A DNA stretch of 44,036 nt. It comes from CAYUFB01 sp964444125. GTDB taxonomy: Bacteria; Patescibacteriota; Dojkabacteria; B142; JAFGMG01. The DNA lies in assembly GCA_964444125.1 (NCBI GenBank), contig CAYUFB010000008.1:1-44036 (forward strand), in the 5' to 3' direction. Positions 33,676 through 42,392 of the stretch are shown here, piece by piece (the stretch's first letter is position 1; each line of letters starts with the position of its first letter). A program made the position numbers and the translations under genes. The notes under the pieces are model-generated. The model did no database searches. It was not told where the DNA came from and saw nothing but the letters and a program-made list of their open reading frames with translations.

Positions 33676-36174
33676 TTATTTTGTCATCTTCCGGATATAG
33701 TCTTTTTCTCGTATGGAGAATTTGATGATTTTTAGTTCGTCTTGAAAGATTTGTGTGTATCTTGGATCATATTCTATAAGTTCTGCAGGGTACTCAGCAT
33801 TGATAAAGAGTCTTAGATCCCTATTAAAATAAGTTTCTCCTTTGGCAATGACGCTTCCCTTGAGGTACAGTCCATCATATAAAGTGCTAGCTCCTGAACC
33901 TCTATTGTCGATTTTGGTGTAGAAATCTTGCTCCGTAATAAAAAATGCCTCTACTCTATCGAACTTAGTTGTTGCAATACTGGCAGGATACGTTGATGGT
34001 GTGCCAGACTCAATACCTATGTTTCCTTTGACTATAAACATACATCCCATTTGTTCTCCTGTGGGAGAATTCGTTATTACAAAAGGAGGGTTAATTGTTA
34101 AATTTCCTTCGACAAATATTAAACTTCTGGTATTGCAGTTAATATTGGGCCCTAGTGTTAAGTTCCCAGTATATCTGACATGTTTAGGAGTATAGGTTGT
34201 TGCTGAAAATATATTGCTTGTATTGGTATTTGATACACTAGTAGAACCAAGTTGTGCGATAGTAGCATTATTTTTTGTAACAAGATTTAATAGGTACTCA
34301 TACCAATTATCATAACTTGATGTCCTGGATGGCTTTGAGTTCCAATCGTCATACCCTTCTAGAATAAATTCCTGTTTTGAGGCTCTGGCCAAAATATTTA
34401 GCAAATTATCTCTAATTGAATTGGTATATGATGAGAAAAACGAGTCTGATGACGAAAGAATACTACTGATGTTATTTAAACTTGAAGGAGTAACGCTTGT
34501 TTGGGAATTTTGTGTATAGGTATCCCCTCTGGCAGTCATCATCCATCCATCGCTAGTCATTGTAGAAGAAGATTGAATGGCAGTATTGCAGGCTGTATCT
34601 CTTGCTACAAGTTTTGTATTTATGCTTTCTGTTGGATTAGTTAATGCTGGAAGTCTATAAGAATGAGTACCAAGATTGGATGCATTTACGCCAATATTGG
34701 TCGTGCTAAAATTGACTGGTTCGACTGTTGTGATGTTGTAGGTTGCATTTGATGGAGTAAGTCTCAATAAACTTAAAGGTGCATTGGTCGTCCACATATA
34801 GCCTTGCACATTTGTTACTCCATTCCCAGTAGCTCCCCAATTGATGCTGAAATCGGTTGTATTGATTGGGCTTGGCTTGCCTATACTTAAAGTCGGAGGT
34901 GTGACATTGACTCCCCATGTTGAATTAAGTCCTAAGCTTCTATCTGCAACAGCAGAATTTGCGCTTGATATCCATGTCCCTGAAGGGCTTTGTGAATAAG
35001 CCGCTGTATAAAGATTATTTGATGAAAGCGGATAAGTGTTTTCAAATCTAACTTGCCAATACACTCTAAGTGTTGTTGCATTTACGATTTCAATTTTTGT
35101 ATTGGTGGCAGATGTGCCATTTATATTCATAAGGGTAGTTTTACTCCCAGCTGGTGTTAAATTGCCACTACTTACAGCAGAGGAATAAGCGGAAGGACTG
35201 TTGACTACTGCAAAAGTGCTAGCGCTTAGATTGCTATGATTAATATTCGTTGTAGCCATGAAATAATTTGATGAAACAGCCATAGCACTTACTTCTGAAA
35301 TTGTTGCAGCATTGCGAACTGAATCTGGCAAAATAGCAAGCGAGGCTTGTTTAATATTTGCCACTCCGGCAGGATGCGAATATTGACTTATAACAGTGAT
35401 AGGATTATCAGTTCCAGCTATCCCTACTCTACCAGATATTCTATTCCCACAGACATTGGTACTTACTATTGTTGACTGATGAACTGGTGGTGCTGCGACG
35501 GTGAATGGCCTGCGAGCTGAGTCTGCAATCCTTGCACCATTAAATGTTCTTACAAACCAACAATATGTTTCTCCGTATGTAAGAGGATATGATGTCCAAT
35601 TGATTGTACTTGTCCCACTCTCGAAAGCCAATGAATAACCTGATGCATCTCCTGCACAACTTCCATTAAATGTTCTTAACATCACTCTATATCCTTTTGC
35701 TAAATTATCGGTCGGACAATTTCTACCCCAGCTTGAAGTTGGATTCCATGACAAATTCGGGGTATTTGTAAAGACGGTCGCGCCGTCAGCAGGATTAATT
35801 AACGTCACGGCAGCAGGATTGGCTGCTGTGCAACAAGATTGGGTATTACAGCTTTGCGACCATGATGTACATCCATTTGAACAGGTTTGCGTCCCTCCTC
35901 CACAAGCTGCTGAGCATGAACTACAAGTTGTCCCTCCAGGAGTACAACCACAAGGAACTGAACTTGGATAGGACCAGCTACATTGTCTGGTGCCAGGAGC
36001 ACACATAGTATTATTGGCTGAGCAGGTAGGCGTATCTGAACAATAGTCGCAACATGCAGGATTAGCTGAAGGATCGCAAGCACAGCATGTCCAGCCTGCA
36101 TCTACTTGAGTTGTAAGTCCCCAGAATAATCCAAAACTAAAGACTAATATGACAATTAATTTCTTCATGTTCAA
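33676..36174 (-). CDS. Large secreted Cys-rich protein with TSP1-like and FN3-like parts
   Basis: 832 residues. Signal peptide MNMKKLIVILVFSFGLFWGLTTQVDA, cut probably after VDA. Residues ~27-120 are packed with cysteines, including CSAACGGGTQTC, which resembles a thrombospondin type 1 repeat. An FN3-like domain follows at ~118-230 (NPADGATVFTNTPNLSW). The middle is Ser/Thr/Asn-rich. The C-terminal ~180 residues contain beta-rich strings (LIFVEGNLTI, GCMFIVKGNIGI, YLKGSVIAKG). No sortase or membrane anchor is visible. It is the last gene of an operon of three exported proteins, next to the pilus clusters. It may be a pilus-tip or secreted adhesin, which is inference from context. Confidence 0.8.
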   Translation of the reverse strand: MNMKKLIVILVFSFGLFWGLTTQVDAGWTCCACDPSANPACCDYCSDTPTCSANNTMCAPGTRQCSWSYPSSVPCGCTPGGTTCSSCSAACGGGTQTCSNGCTSWSQSCNTQSCCTAANPAAVTLINPADGATVFTNTPNLSWNPTSSWGRNCPTDNLAKGYRVMLRTFNGSCAGDASGYSLAFESGTSTINWTSYPLTYGETYCWFVRTFNGARIADSARRPFTVAAPPVHQSTIVSTNVCGNRISGRVGIAGTDNPITVISQYSHPAGVANIKQASLAILPDSVRNAATISEVSAMAVSSNYFMATTNINHSNLSASTFAVVNSPSAYSSAVSSGNLTPAGSKTTLMNINGTSATNTKIEIVNATTLRVYWQVRFENTYPLSSNNLYTAAYSQSPSGTWISSANSAVADRSLGLNSTWGVNVTPPTLSIGKPSPINTTDFSINWGATGNGVTNVQGYMWTTNAPLSLLRLTPSNATYNITTVEPVNFSTTNIGVNASNLGTHSYRLPALTNPTESINTKLVARDTACNTAIQSSSTMTSDGWMMTARGDTYTQNSQTSVTPSSLNNISSILSSSDSFFSSYTNSIRDNLLNILARASKQEFILEGYDDWNSKPSRTSSYDNWYEYLLNLVTKNNATIAQLGSTSVSNTNTSNIFSATTYTPKHVRYTGNLTLGPNINCNTRSLIFVEGNLTINPPFVITNSPTGEQMGCMFIVKGNIGIESGTPSTYPASIATTKFDRVEAFFITEQDFYTKIDNRGSGASTLYDGLYLKGSVIAKGETYFNRDLRLFINAEYPAELIEYDPRYTQIFQDELKIIKFSIREKDYIRKMTK

Positions 36175-36177
36175 TTA

Positions 36178-36621
36178 TTAAAATGTATAGTCTAATCCAA
36201 AATTATTGGTAATTTCAGATTGAATATAATTACAATGTTGCAATAAATATAATGGTTTATCATTCTCGTCTTTGTTCTTGATCAAATATATTTTGCTTAT
36301 CAAAAAACACATTCCTTCATCTACTTCCAATTCATATATATGTTTCGGTATATAGAAATTTTGAATTTCAACAGTAGTCTTTTGGTTATCATCGCTTTGG
36401 ATGTTTAAAATTTTATTATCTGATGTGCCATTTGTGTATAGATGGTCCACATAGTAGCATGATTCAACAAATTCGTTGTCACAATCAATTAAGAAGTCCT
36501 TCAAAGAATCTTTCGGTGAAGTTTTTTGTAAATTTATATAGTAAGTAAACAATACTAATATAGTCAAAATTATTAATAATAATGAAAGTATTGTGTTTTT
36601 TATTCCAAAAGAATTAATCAT
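36178..36621 (-). CDS. Small membrane-anchored protein of unknown function
   Basis: 147 residues from the ATG at 36621, whose ATGATTAA overlaps the end of the upstream gene by 8 bases; a TTG at 36639 is less likely. An N-terminal helix (~9-29, NTILSLLLIILTILVLFTYYI) would place the rest outside. The outer domain has four cysteines (in DCDNEF, SCYY, GMCFL and QHCNY), which could form two disulfides. I recognise no family. Three bases separate it from the secreted-protein gene. Confidence 0.75.
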   Translation of the reverse strand: MINSFGIKNTILSLLLIILTILVLFTYYINLQKTSPKDSLKDFLIDCDNEFVESCYYVDHLYTNGTSDNKILNIQSDDNQKTTVEIQNFYIPKHIYELEVDEGMCFLISKIYLIKNKDENDKPLYLLQHCNYIQSEITNNFGLDYTF

Positions 36622-37195
36622 TGAATAAAGTTCTTGCAATTATTTGATAACTTGGTAAATAGTCGTTTTCTCCCGTATCAAGTTTTTTCGTAATTATAAT
36701 AAAAAGATAATCATTAGGTTTTAAATCTGCTAAACTTATCAATTCAAGATCATTTATTTCGTTTACAAAAGTTGCATTTTGCGCATATCCATCAAATATA
36801 TTCCTTGTTAGTTTGTTAATTGTTCCACATTCGCCGTTTAGACAGCTTTGTTTCCTTATTTCTATTTCAGCATTATTAGGTATTAATATATCCAAGTCTT
36901 CTTCTCCAGGTGCAGATAAGATAAATCTGTAATCATCGTCTTCTTCTATAATCTTGGAAACCTGCCCCACAATAGTTTGTTTTGAATAAATAGATTCTCT
37001 TTGAAGCACTTTATAATCTGGATAGTTTTGCTTCGGTTCAAGCGCTGATTTATCAAAGAGTCTTTGGTATGTATAAGTCGTTGCCTCTCTATTTGATACT
37101 AATAGTACAAATACTAAGCTTGATATAGCCAAAATTAAACTTATGAATACGACATTAGTTATTTTTTTTCTTTTGTTCTGAGCATTAGATTCCAT
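36614..37195 (-). CDS. Membrane-anchored protein of unknown function, leaderless start
   Basis: 193 residues. Basic N-terminus (NAQNKRKKI), one helix at ~13-33 (VVFISLILAISSLVFVLLV), then an extracytoplasmic domain with a beta-rich core (IVGQVSKIIEEDDDYRFIL; DILIPNNAEIEI) that looks OB-like by pattern only, and a Cys pair (SCLNGECG). First gene of the three-gene operon. The ATG is six bases after an extended -10 (37202-37210), so the mRNA is probably leaderless. The opposite-strand neighbour is pilM. Confidence 0.75.
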   Translation of the reverse strand: MESNAQNKRKKITNVVFISLILAISSLVFVLLVSNREATTYTYQRLFDKSALEPKQNYPDYKVLQRESIYSKQTIVGQVSKIIEEDDDYRFILSAPGEEDLDILIPNNAEIEIRKQSCLNGECGTINKLTRNIFDGYAQNATFVNEINDLELISLADLKPNDYLFIIITKKLDTGENDYLPSYQIIARTLFND

Positions 37196-37201
37196 TTATT
37201 C

Positions 37202-37210
37202 AGTTTAGCA
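37202..37210 (-). promoter_or_regulatory. Extended -10 of the secreted-protein operon (leaderless)
   Basis: On the - strand TGCTAAACT, six bases before the ATG at 37195. Fits the TGNTANACT form. The pilM promoter lies on the other strand of the same gap. Confidence 0.6.
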
Positions 37211-37290
37211 AATTAATTTTCTAAGTGAAAGAGAGAAAAGCTCTAGACACTCAAATATCAAGATTGTATACTGAACTTGAATTTGTAAAT

Positions 37291-37296
37291 TATAAT
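37291..37296 (+). promoter_or_regulatory. Consensus -10 of the pilM operon (leaderless)
   Basis: Perfect TATAAT ending seven bases before the pilM ATG at 37304. The -35 region (about 37264-37277) has only weak TTG-type matches. Transcription should start at or next to the start codon. Confidence 0.6.
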
Positions 37297-37303
37297 AAAC
37301 ACT

Positions 37304-38344
37304 ATGCAACTGCCTGATTTTTTTGGATTAGATATTGGAAATAGTTCTATCAAAGTAGCAGAAATTGACAGAAAATCGCCTGACCATGCAAAGCTTGTGG
37401 CATTTTCGTCGATCCCTACTCCACCGGGATTGATTAACAGTGAAGATAAGATGGCAAAAGATAGGTTAGCTGGCAAAATCAAGGATTTACTTAGTTCCTC
37501 AAAGATAAAAACTCGAAAATGCGTCGCTGCATTGCCTGAAGCATCAATATTTACTAGACTTATAACTGTGCCTGAAGTAGACGAGGCCAAATTAGAAGAA
37601 TTGATATACTGGGAAGCAAGACAATATATCCCCCTTCCTCTTGCCGAAGTCCAGCTAGACTATATACCCGTTGCCACAAAGGAAAATCAAGGCAAATCTA
37701 TGACGCAACTCTTGCTTGTTGCAGCACCAAAAAATTTAGTCAATAGATATATTGAGACATCAGAAATGGCCGGCCTTGAACTATTGGCGCTTGAAACAGA
37801 GACAATTGCCACTTCTCGTGCTGTGACTTTCGCAACAGGTGCAACAGACCCAATTATGGTCTTAGATTTTGGATCGAATGGCACTGATATGAGTGTGATC
37901 ACAGGTGGCAAAATGATATTTTCACAAAGCCTAAGTACAGGGTCAGATGCAATGACAAAAGCAATTGCAAGTGACTTCAATCTCGAATTATCACAAGCAG
38001 AACAATACAAAGTAGCATATGGACTTGATAAAACTCAAGCAGAGGGTAAGATTTACAAATCTATAGAGCCTATTATTCAAATTATTGCTGATGAAGTAAA
38101 TCGTACTTTGAATTTCTTTAGAACACAGCTCACAGATACAGTCCCTAAAATGATATATATGGTCGGTGATGGTGCCAAATTAAAAGGCTTGGATCAGTAT
38201 TTGAGTGTGAAGACTGGTGTCACAGCATCCATAATTAATCCCACAGAAAAAATTGAAATACCCAAAAATGTCTTACCTGAAGTCCAACAGCAGTCTATGG
38301 TTGGATTTACTGTAGCAATTGGTCTTGGATTAAAAATACAATAA
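37304..38344 (+). CDS. pilM: Type IV pilus assembly protein PilM
   Basis: 346 residues. Actin-like cytoplasmic protein that recruits PilN and links the inner-membrane complex to the ATPases. It starts FFGLDIGNSSIKVAEI, the family nucleotide-binding signature, and carries VLDFGSNGTDMSVI at ~190 and MVGDGAKLKGLDQYL at ~287, the second phosphate motif. Length and layout are normal. First gene of pilM-pilN-pilO, with pilN 14 bases later. Confidence 0.95.
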   Translation: MQLPDFFGLDIGNSSIKVAEIDRKSPDHAKLVAFSSIPTPPGLINSEDKMAKDRLAGKIKDLLSSSKIKTRKCVAALPEASIFTRLITVPEVDEAKLEELIYWEARQYIPLPLAEVQLDYIPVATKENQGKSMTQLLLVAAPKNLVNRYIETSEMAGLELLALETETIATSRAVTFATGATDPIMVLDFGSNGTDMSVITGGKMIFSQSLSTGSDAMTKAIASDFNLELSQAEQYKVAYGLDKTQAEGKIYKSIEPIIQIIADEVNRTLNFFRTQLTDTVPKMIYMVGDGAKLKGLDQYLSVKTGVTASIINPTEKIEIPKNVLPEVQQQSMVGFTVAIGLGLKIQ

Positions 38345-38358
38345 TTATTTAGTCATAA

Positions 38359-38919
38359 ATGTCTAAAACATTTAGGTTTAGTCTATTACCTAAAAAAACA
38401 AAACAAGATATAGAAAAGGAAGAAACTCGTTCTACAGGATTATTGTATTCGGCAGTATTGGTGTTTTTTACTGTATTGGTATGGGTAGCTATTGCCTTAT
38501 TAAACATATTTATAGTAGAAGGCAATCTTAAAAAATGGGAAAACTCCAAATCATCAAATCAAGCAAAGATAGAGAGCTATAGAATATATAGAGCTGAAAA
38601 TGGTGAACTGGTTACAAAAACTCAAATATTATCTGATGTTGTAGCTAAACATCTTGATCCAAGAGTTGTATTTGATTTGATTGACAAAAGAATAAAAGAA
38701 AACACACCAAATGTAGAAATAGTGAAATATGGCAGAACATCAGATGGTAGTTTCCAGGTGACTGGTGTCACGGTTGATTATAATGACGTAAATAAACTTG
38801 TCAAAGCTTTTGGGGAGGAAGAAGAAATTGACGATGTCCAACTATCGAGTATTTTGTTTATCGAAGATCAATATAGATTTACTATTAATTTGAAAATTAA
38901 TGTCGCAGCAACTAGGTGA
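38359..38919 (+). CDS. pilN: PilN-like pilus assembly membrane protein
   Basis: 186 residues. Short cytoplasmic N-terminus (MSKTFRFSLLPKKTKQDIEKEE) that would bind PilM, a helix at ~29-50 (YSAVLVFFTVLVWVAIALLNIF), a coiled-coil stretch to ~85, and a ferredoxin-like periplasmic-type domain. LLPKK resembles the PilN INLLP motif that docks in PilM. Overlaps the next gene. Confidence 0.85.
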   Translation: MSKTFRFSLLPKKTKQDIEKEETRSTGLLYSAVLVFFTVLVWVAIALLNIFIVEGNLKKWENSKSSNQAKIESYRIYRAENGELVTKTQILSDVVAKHLDPRVVFDLIDKRIKENTPNVEIVKYGRTSDGSFQVTGVTVDYNDVNKLVKAFGEEEEIDDVQLSSILFIEDQYRFTINLKINVAATR

Positions 38920-39745
38920 TATGCATGAATCTATCGTGCAGGCACAAACAAAATTAGAAGGTAAGGAAGAGGACAAGGAAAAGAGTTCGGCTAACGATTG
39001 GGTTAAGAATATCAAATTCTATTATGCCCCATTAATTATATTATGTGTATTTTTTGCTCTTGTGCGTTTCGGGGTTTATGGCGCCATTTCTTCAACATTT
39101 GATAATTTGACCAAAATTGACAAATTACAAGAAGATGTCACAAGACAAAATGAGACGATAAAAACCTTAGACGAGTTGAGGAAGAAGTCAGGAGATACGA
39201 AAAATTATTTATTTTATATAAATCGAATCGTTCCTATTGAACAAACGAATGTGTCTAACTATCAAACAAGTATTCGAAATATAGCACTACTAAATAACTT
39301 GAATGTCAGAGAGGCAAGATCCGGTGAAGAGATACTTGCAAATAGTGAAGATGTTGAGGCTAAACTACAATTAATACAGGTGCCAACAACGTTCCAAATT
39401 GAAGGAGGTTTTGAAAGTATCAAGAAGTTTCTAACTGATATATATAATGGAGATGACTTTATCATCATTGAGGAAATGTCTTTCTCCAAAGACGCTGCAT
39501 CAGATAGATGGGCGATGGAGATTGTTTTCGTGAAGTATCAATTTATCGAGAATGATGGCAATCAAGAAGTAACAGTTTATGATGAATACTTGCGGGTCCC
39601 TGAGACTATTCGAGCCGATAAGTTTGTGATTGAGTTTCTTGAAAATAAATATATCAAAGATAATACAGCTGTGAATGTTGATAATTCAGTTAATACTCAG
39701 CCTTCTGAGTCAGATACATTTAATCTAAATATATTGGGAAATTAA
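38900..39745 (+). CDS. pilO: PilO-like pilus assembly membrane protein
   Basis: 281 residues from 38900 (overlapping pilN by 20 bases), or 274 from the ATG at 38921, which directly follows the pilN stop and has AGGTGA just upstream. A cytoplasmic acidic/basic head precedes one helix (~41-62), a coiled coil (~66-95, DKLQEDVTRQNETIKTLDEL) and a ferredoxin-like domain. A polar ~60-residue C-terminal tail is longer than in many PilO proteins. Its stop overlaps the convergent khpA stop by four bases. No PilP or PilQ follows, as expected for a cell without an outer membrane. Confidence 0.85.
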   Translation: MSQQLGDMHESIVQAQTKLEGKEEDKEKSSANDWVKNIKFYYAPLIILCVFFALVRFGVYGAISSTFDNLTKIDKLQEDVTRQNETIKTLDELRKKSGDTKNYLFYINRIVPIEQTNVSNYQTSIRNIALLNNLNVREARSGEEILANSEDVEAKLQLIQVPTTFQIEGGFESIKKFLTDIYNGDDFIIIEEMSFSKDAASDRWAMEIVFVKYQFIENDGNQEVTVYDEYLRVPETIRADKFVIEFLENKYIKDNTAVNVDNSVNTQPSESDTFNLNILGN

Positions 39746-39987
39746 TCTTGAATTTTGATGTAGACTCTTTCTCCAGTTTTCCTACCAATTATTGAACTGA
39801 GTTCTCTGATAGCTTTGATATTATTGCCTTGTCTACCAATTACAAGCGGTCTATCTTCTTCGTTCAAGTATATATATGCTACTTTGCCTCTATCATCGTC
39901 ACCTATCTCCGCTTTGAGATCTTGTGGATGGTCTATAATACTTCCGATCAAAAATTTTAAAAATTCTTCCATTTCTTCAATTGTCAA
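39742..39987 (-). CDS. khpA: KH-domain RNA-binding protein KhpA
   Basis: 81 residues, the usual size of KhpA/YlqC proteins, which bind RNA and influence cell-length control in Gram-positive bacteria. It consists of one KH domain with the GxxG loop as GRQG (in VIGRQGNNIKAIREL). It lies 17 bases after rpsP, the usual neighbour. Its stop overlaps the pilO stop. Confidence 0.93.
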   Translation of the reverse strand: MTIEEMEEFLKFLIGSIIDHPQDLKAEIGDDDRGKVAYIYLNEEDRPLVIGRQGNNIKAIRELSSIIGRKTGERVYIKIQD

Positions 39988-40004
39988 AATAAATTTATTA
40001 ATTA

Positions 40005-40364
40005 TTACTCAGTTTTTGTTTCTTCTGATGCTTTTTGTGATTCTTGTTTTGAAGCTTCAGCTTTTTTGGCTGCTCTATCAGTTGCTTTCCTACCATGTTT
40101 TGATGCAAATTTTTTGGCTGGAACCTTATATAGTCCTTCTTTAGCCAAAAATCTTGCTACAGTCTCTGTAGGTTGTGCTCCAACAGATAACCAGTACTCT
40201 ACTCTTTTTTTGTCAACTTGGAAAGTAGAAGGTTTGGTAAGAGGATTGTAGAAGCCTAGATACTCGATAGCTCTACTTTCTCTTTTTTCTTTAGATTGAA
40301 TGGCTACGATGCGATAGTGTGGTTCACCTTTTTTGCCAGTTCTTGTAAGTCTAATTTTGACCAT
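40005..40364 (-). CDS. rpsP: 30S ribosomal protein S16
   Basis: 119 residues. N-terminus MVKIRLTRTGKKGEPHYRIV is diagnostic, then YLGFYNPLTKP and the AQPTETVARFL segment. The last ~35 residues form a Lys/Glu/Ala-rich tail beyond the ~80-residue core, common in AT-rich and CPR lineages. A likely own promoter lies upstream; khpA follows in the same transcript. Confidence 0.97.
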   Translation of the reverse strand: MVKIRLTRTGKKGEPHYRIVAIQSKEKRESRAIEYLGFYNPLTKPSTFQVDKKRVEYWLSVGAQPTETVARFLAKEGLYKVPAKKFASKHGRKATDRAAKKAEASKQESQKASEETKTE

Positions 40365-40401
40365 AGTTTTTTCTTAAAATTCAAATAACTTAACTTCTGT
40401 G

Positions 40402-40410
40402 ATTTTAGCA
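40402..40410 (-). promoter_or_regulatory. Extended -10 promoter element for rpsP-khpA
   Basis: Reads TGCTAAAAT on the - strand, 37 bases before the rpsP ATG. A hairpin CTTTTC/GAAAAG with a 3-base loop (40413-40427) lies just upstream, between the rnc stop and this element, and may end part of the rnc transcription. Confidence 0.45.
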
Positions 40411-40438
40411 AACTTTTCGTTGAAAAGCTAGCTATAAA

Positions 40439-41143
40439 TTAATCGAAATGCTTTAGTAAGGCGTTTCTGGCAGCTTCCTGCTCTGCTTCTTGCTTGTTTT
40501 TGCCACTTCCATGAGCATAGACTTTTTCTCCAATGAGTACTTGGACTTTAAACAACTTATCGTGGTCTGGGCCTGTAGCAGAGACTATCTCATACGTCGG
40601 AGTAAATTTTAATTTTTCTTGAGCAATTTCTTGAAGTTTGGATTTGGCATCGATATCAAGTCTTTTAGAGACTATTGAGTCGATTTTTGTCACTAAGTTA
40701 TCCAATACGAATTTCTTTGAAACTTCATATCCTTGATCAAGATAGATAGCGCCAAGTACGGCTTCAAAGGCATTGGCCAAAATATATGGACGCAATCTTC
40801 CGCCAGTAAGCTCCTCGCCCTTGCTCATATAAAGAAAATCGCTATATTTCAAATTTAGTGAGGTTTCAGCTAAGCTTTCTGTTCTAACTAATGCTGCTCG
40901 AAAACTTGTCAAATCACCTTCTTCGCGATCTGGATATTTTTGAAATAGATATTCTGTAACAATTAATTCCAGTACAGCGTCTCCTAAAAATTCTAATCTT
41001 TCGTTGCTGTGAATTTTCTTGTTTTTTGATTCATTTAGAGTTGATCTATGAGTTAAGGCTTCCTTTAGTAATTGAAAATCTTTGAAACTGACATTTAATA
41101 ACTCAGAGAATCTTTTTAGTTTTTTTGTTTCGTCTTCTTTCAT
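40439..41143 (-). CDS. rnc: Ribonuclease III
   Basis: 234 residues. Cuts double-stranded RNA in rRNA and mRNA processing. The catalytic signature NERLEFLGDAV is at 47-57 (E48, E51, D55). The downstream metal ligand region reads LANAFEAVLGAIYLD, with N124 where E. coli has D114, and E127. A double-stranded RNA-binding domain follows from ~163 (DAKSKLQEIAQEKLKFTPTYEI... GSGKNKQEAEQEAARNAL). Its start overlaps the nusB stop by four bases. Confidence 0.96.
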   Translation of the reverse strand: MKEDETKKLKRFSELLNVSFKDFQLLKEALTHRSTLNESKNKKIHSNERLEFLGDAVLELIVTEYLFQKYPDREEGDLTSFRAALVRTESLAETSLNLKYSDFLYMSKGEELTGGRLRPYILANAFEAVLGAIYLDQGYEVSKKFVLDNLVTKIDSIVSKRLDIDAKSKLQEIAQEKLKFTPTYEIVSATGPDHDKLFKVQVLIGEKVYAHGSGKNKQEAEQEAARNALLKHFD

Positions 41144-41610
41144 TTTTTGTTTAATATTTGTTCAAATTTATTTTGATTATTTAATAAATTGCCTAATACT
41201 CCATTTACGAAATTTGCACTAGGCTTGCCTCCAAAGGATTTTGCTAATTCGACTGCTTCGTCTATTACAACTTTTTCGGGCGTAATTTTTTCTATGAACC
41301 CTTCAAAAATTGCCATTCTTAAAATTTGCAAATCAACTTTGTTGATCTGATTTATGGGCCAATCAGGGGCTAGTTTAGATATAATGTGATCTGACTTTTC
41401 GACCTGTCCGATTGTGCCTTTGAGTAACTTATCAAATAATAACTTGTCATACTTTGTTTGCTCTTCAAGCTCAAGTACTTCAACTAAATCTTGGTTAGTA
41501 AATTCATTATCTGAAGGAATTCGTATGTCTTGGTTACGAAAGTATCTCTCAAATAGCCTTTGAAGCACTAAAATTCTACTTATATGCCTTTTGTCCAGAG
41601 TTGATTTCAT
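41140..41610 (-). CDS. nusB: Transcription antitermination factor NusB
   Basis: 156 residues, a normal length. NusB with NusE binds boxA in rRNA leaders. The fold is all helical; the C-terminal pattern VIDEAVELAKSFGGKPSANFVNGVLGNLL is the recognisable NusB signature. Starts 8 bases after rpmF and overlaps rnc by four bases. Confidence 0.93.
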   Translation of the reverse strand: MKSTLDKRHISRILVLQRLFERYFRNQDIRIPSDNEFTNQDLVEVLELEEQTKYDKLLFDKLLKGTIGQVEKSDHIISKLAPDWPINQINKVDLQILRMAIFEGFIEKITPEKVVIDEAVELAKSFGGKPSANFVNGVLGNLLNNQNKFEQILNKK

Positions 41611-41617
41611 TAGTTAA

Positions 41618-41794
41618 TTAATCAATAGAAACTACTTCTTTGTTTTTGTATCTACCAGTTTGTTTAGAAACATGATGTGGCATTGTAAGTTTGCCACTTT
41701 CTTTGTCTTTGACAAGTGTTGGAAGTTTAAGTGCTTGATTTGCTCTTCTCTCTCCTTTTCTCTGTTTGCTAATTTTTCTTTTTGGTAATGCCAT
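41618..41794 (-). CDS. rpmF: 50S ribosomal protein L32 (zinc-free form)
   Basis: 58 residues: begins MALPKRKISKQRKGERR, close to the L32 start of MAVPKRKxSKxRxxxRR. It ends VVSID. The four zinc-binding cysteines of many L32 proteins are absent; their region reads LPTLVKDKESGKLTMPHHVSKQTG. It is followed after 7 bases by nusB and preceded by rsmD (55 bases), the usual order for this housekeeping run. Confidence 0.92.
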   Translation of the reverse strand: MALPKRKISKQRKGERRANQALKLPTLVKDKESGKLTMPHHVSKQTGRYKNKEVVSID

Positions 41795-41849
41795 TTTATA
41801 GTTAAATAATATTTAGTTTGAAAAATTGATTGTTAATTTTATCACAAAA

Positions 41850-42386
41850 TCAGGCTTTTTGAAAAAATATGACTATACTTTTGCCGTATTTCTTTTGATA
41901 AGCTGGATTTAAATTAATTTCTTCAAGATTAATTTCTAAAGTTTCTGGATATCGGAATATCAAAAGTCCATCATCTTTTAGCAATTTGGCTGCGTCATCA
42001 ATGTGTTTGACTACCACTTTGTCAAAAGGAGGATCACACATAATTAGATCAAATTCTTCTTCTGTGCTTCTTACAAAATCTTGAACATTCGATTGCACGA
42101 CTTTGCTTGATTCTGCCAAATCAGCATTTGTTAGATTTTGATTTATACAATTGATTGATTCTCTTGAGATATCGACAAATGTCGCGCGCTTTGCTCCTCT
42201 ACTTAGAGCTTCAATCCCAAAATTTCCACCACCTGCGTACAAATCAAGAACCACGCTATCAGGGATAAAACCTTTTATCAAATCAAATATTGATGTTTTG
42301 ATTCTGTCTGTCAGAGGCCTAGTTATATACTCTGGATTTTGAAGTTTCTTACCTTTTTTGGTGCCTGCAATAATTCTTGTCTGCAT
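41850..42386 (-). CDS. rsmD: 16S rRNA (guanine966-N2)-methyltransferase RsmD
   Basis: 178 residues. N-terminus TRIIAGTKKGKKL and the loop TRPLTDRIKTSIFDLI match RsmD. The SAM-binding motif is VLDLYAGGGNFGIEALSRGA (~45-64) and the catalytic motif IMCDPPFD near 117 replaces the usual NPPY/DPPF. A class I fold with no extra domains. It lies six bases downstream of the TrmH-family gene and is followed by a gap to rpmF. Confidence 0.94.
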   Translation of the reverse strand: MQTRIIAGTKKGKKLQNPEYITRPLTDRIKTSIFDLIKGFIPDSVVLDLYAGGGNFGIEALSRGAKRATFVDISRESINCINQNLTNADLAESSKVVQSNVQDFVRSTEEEFDLIMCDPPFDKVVVKHIDDAAKLLKDDGLLIFRYPETLEINLEEINLNPAYQKKYGKSIVIFFQKA

Positions 42387-42392
42387 TCTTTT

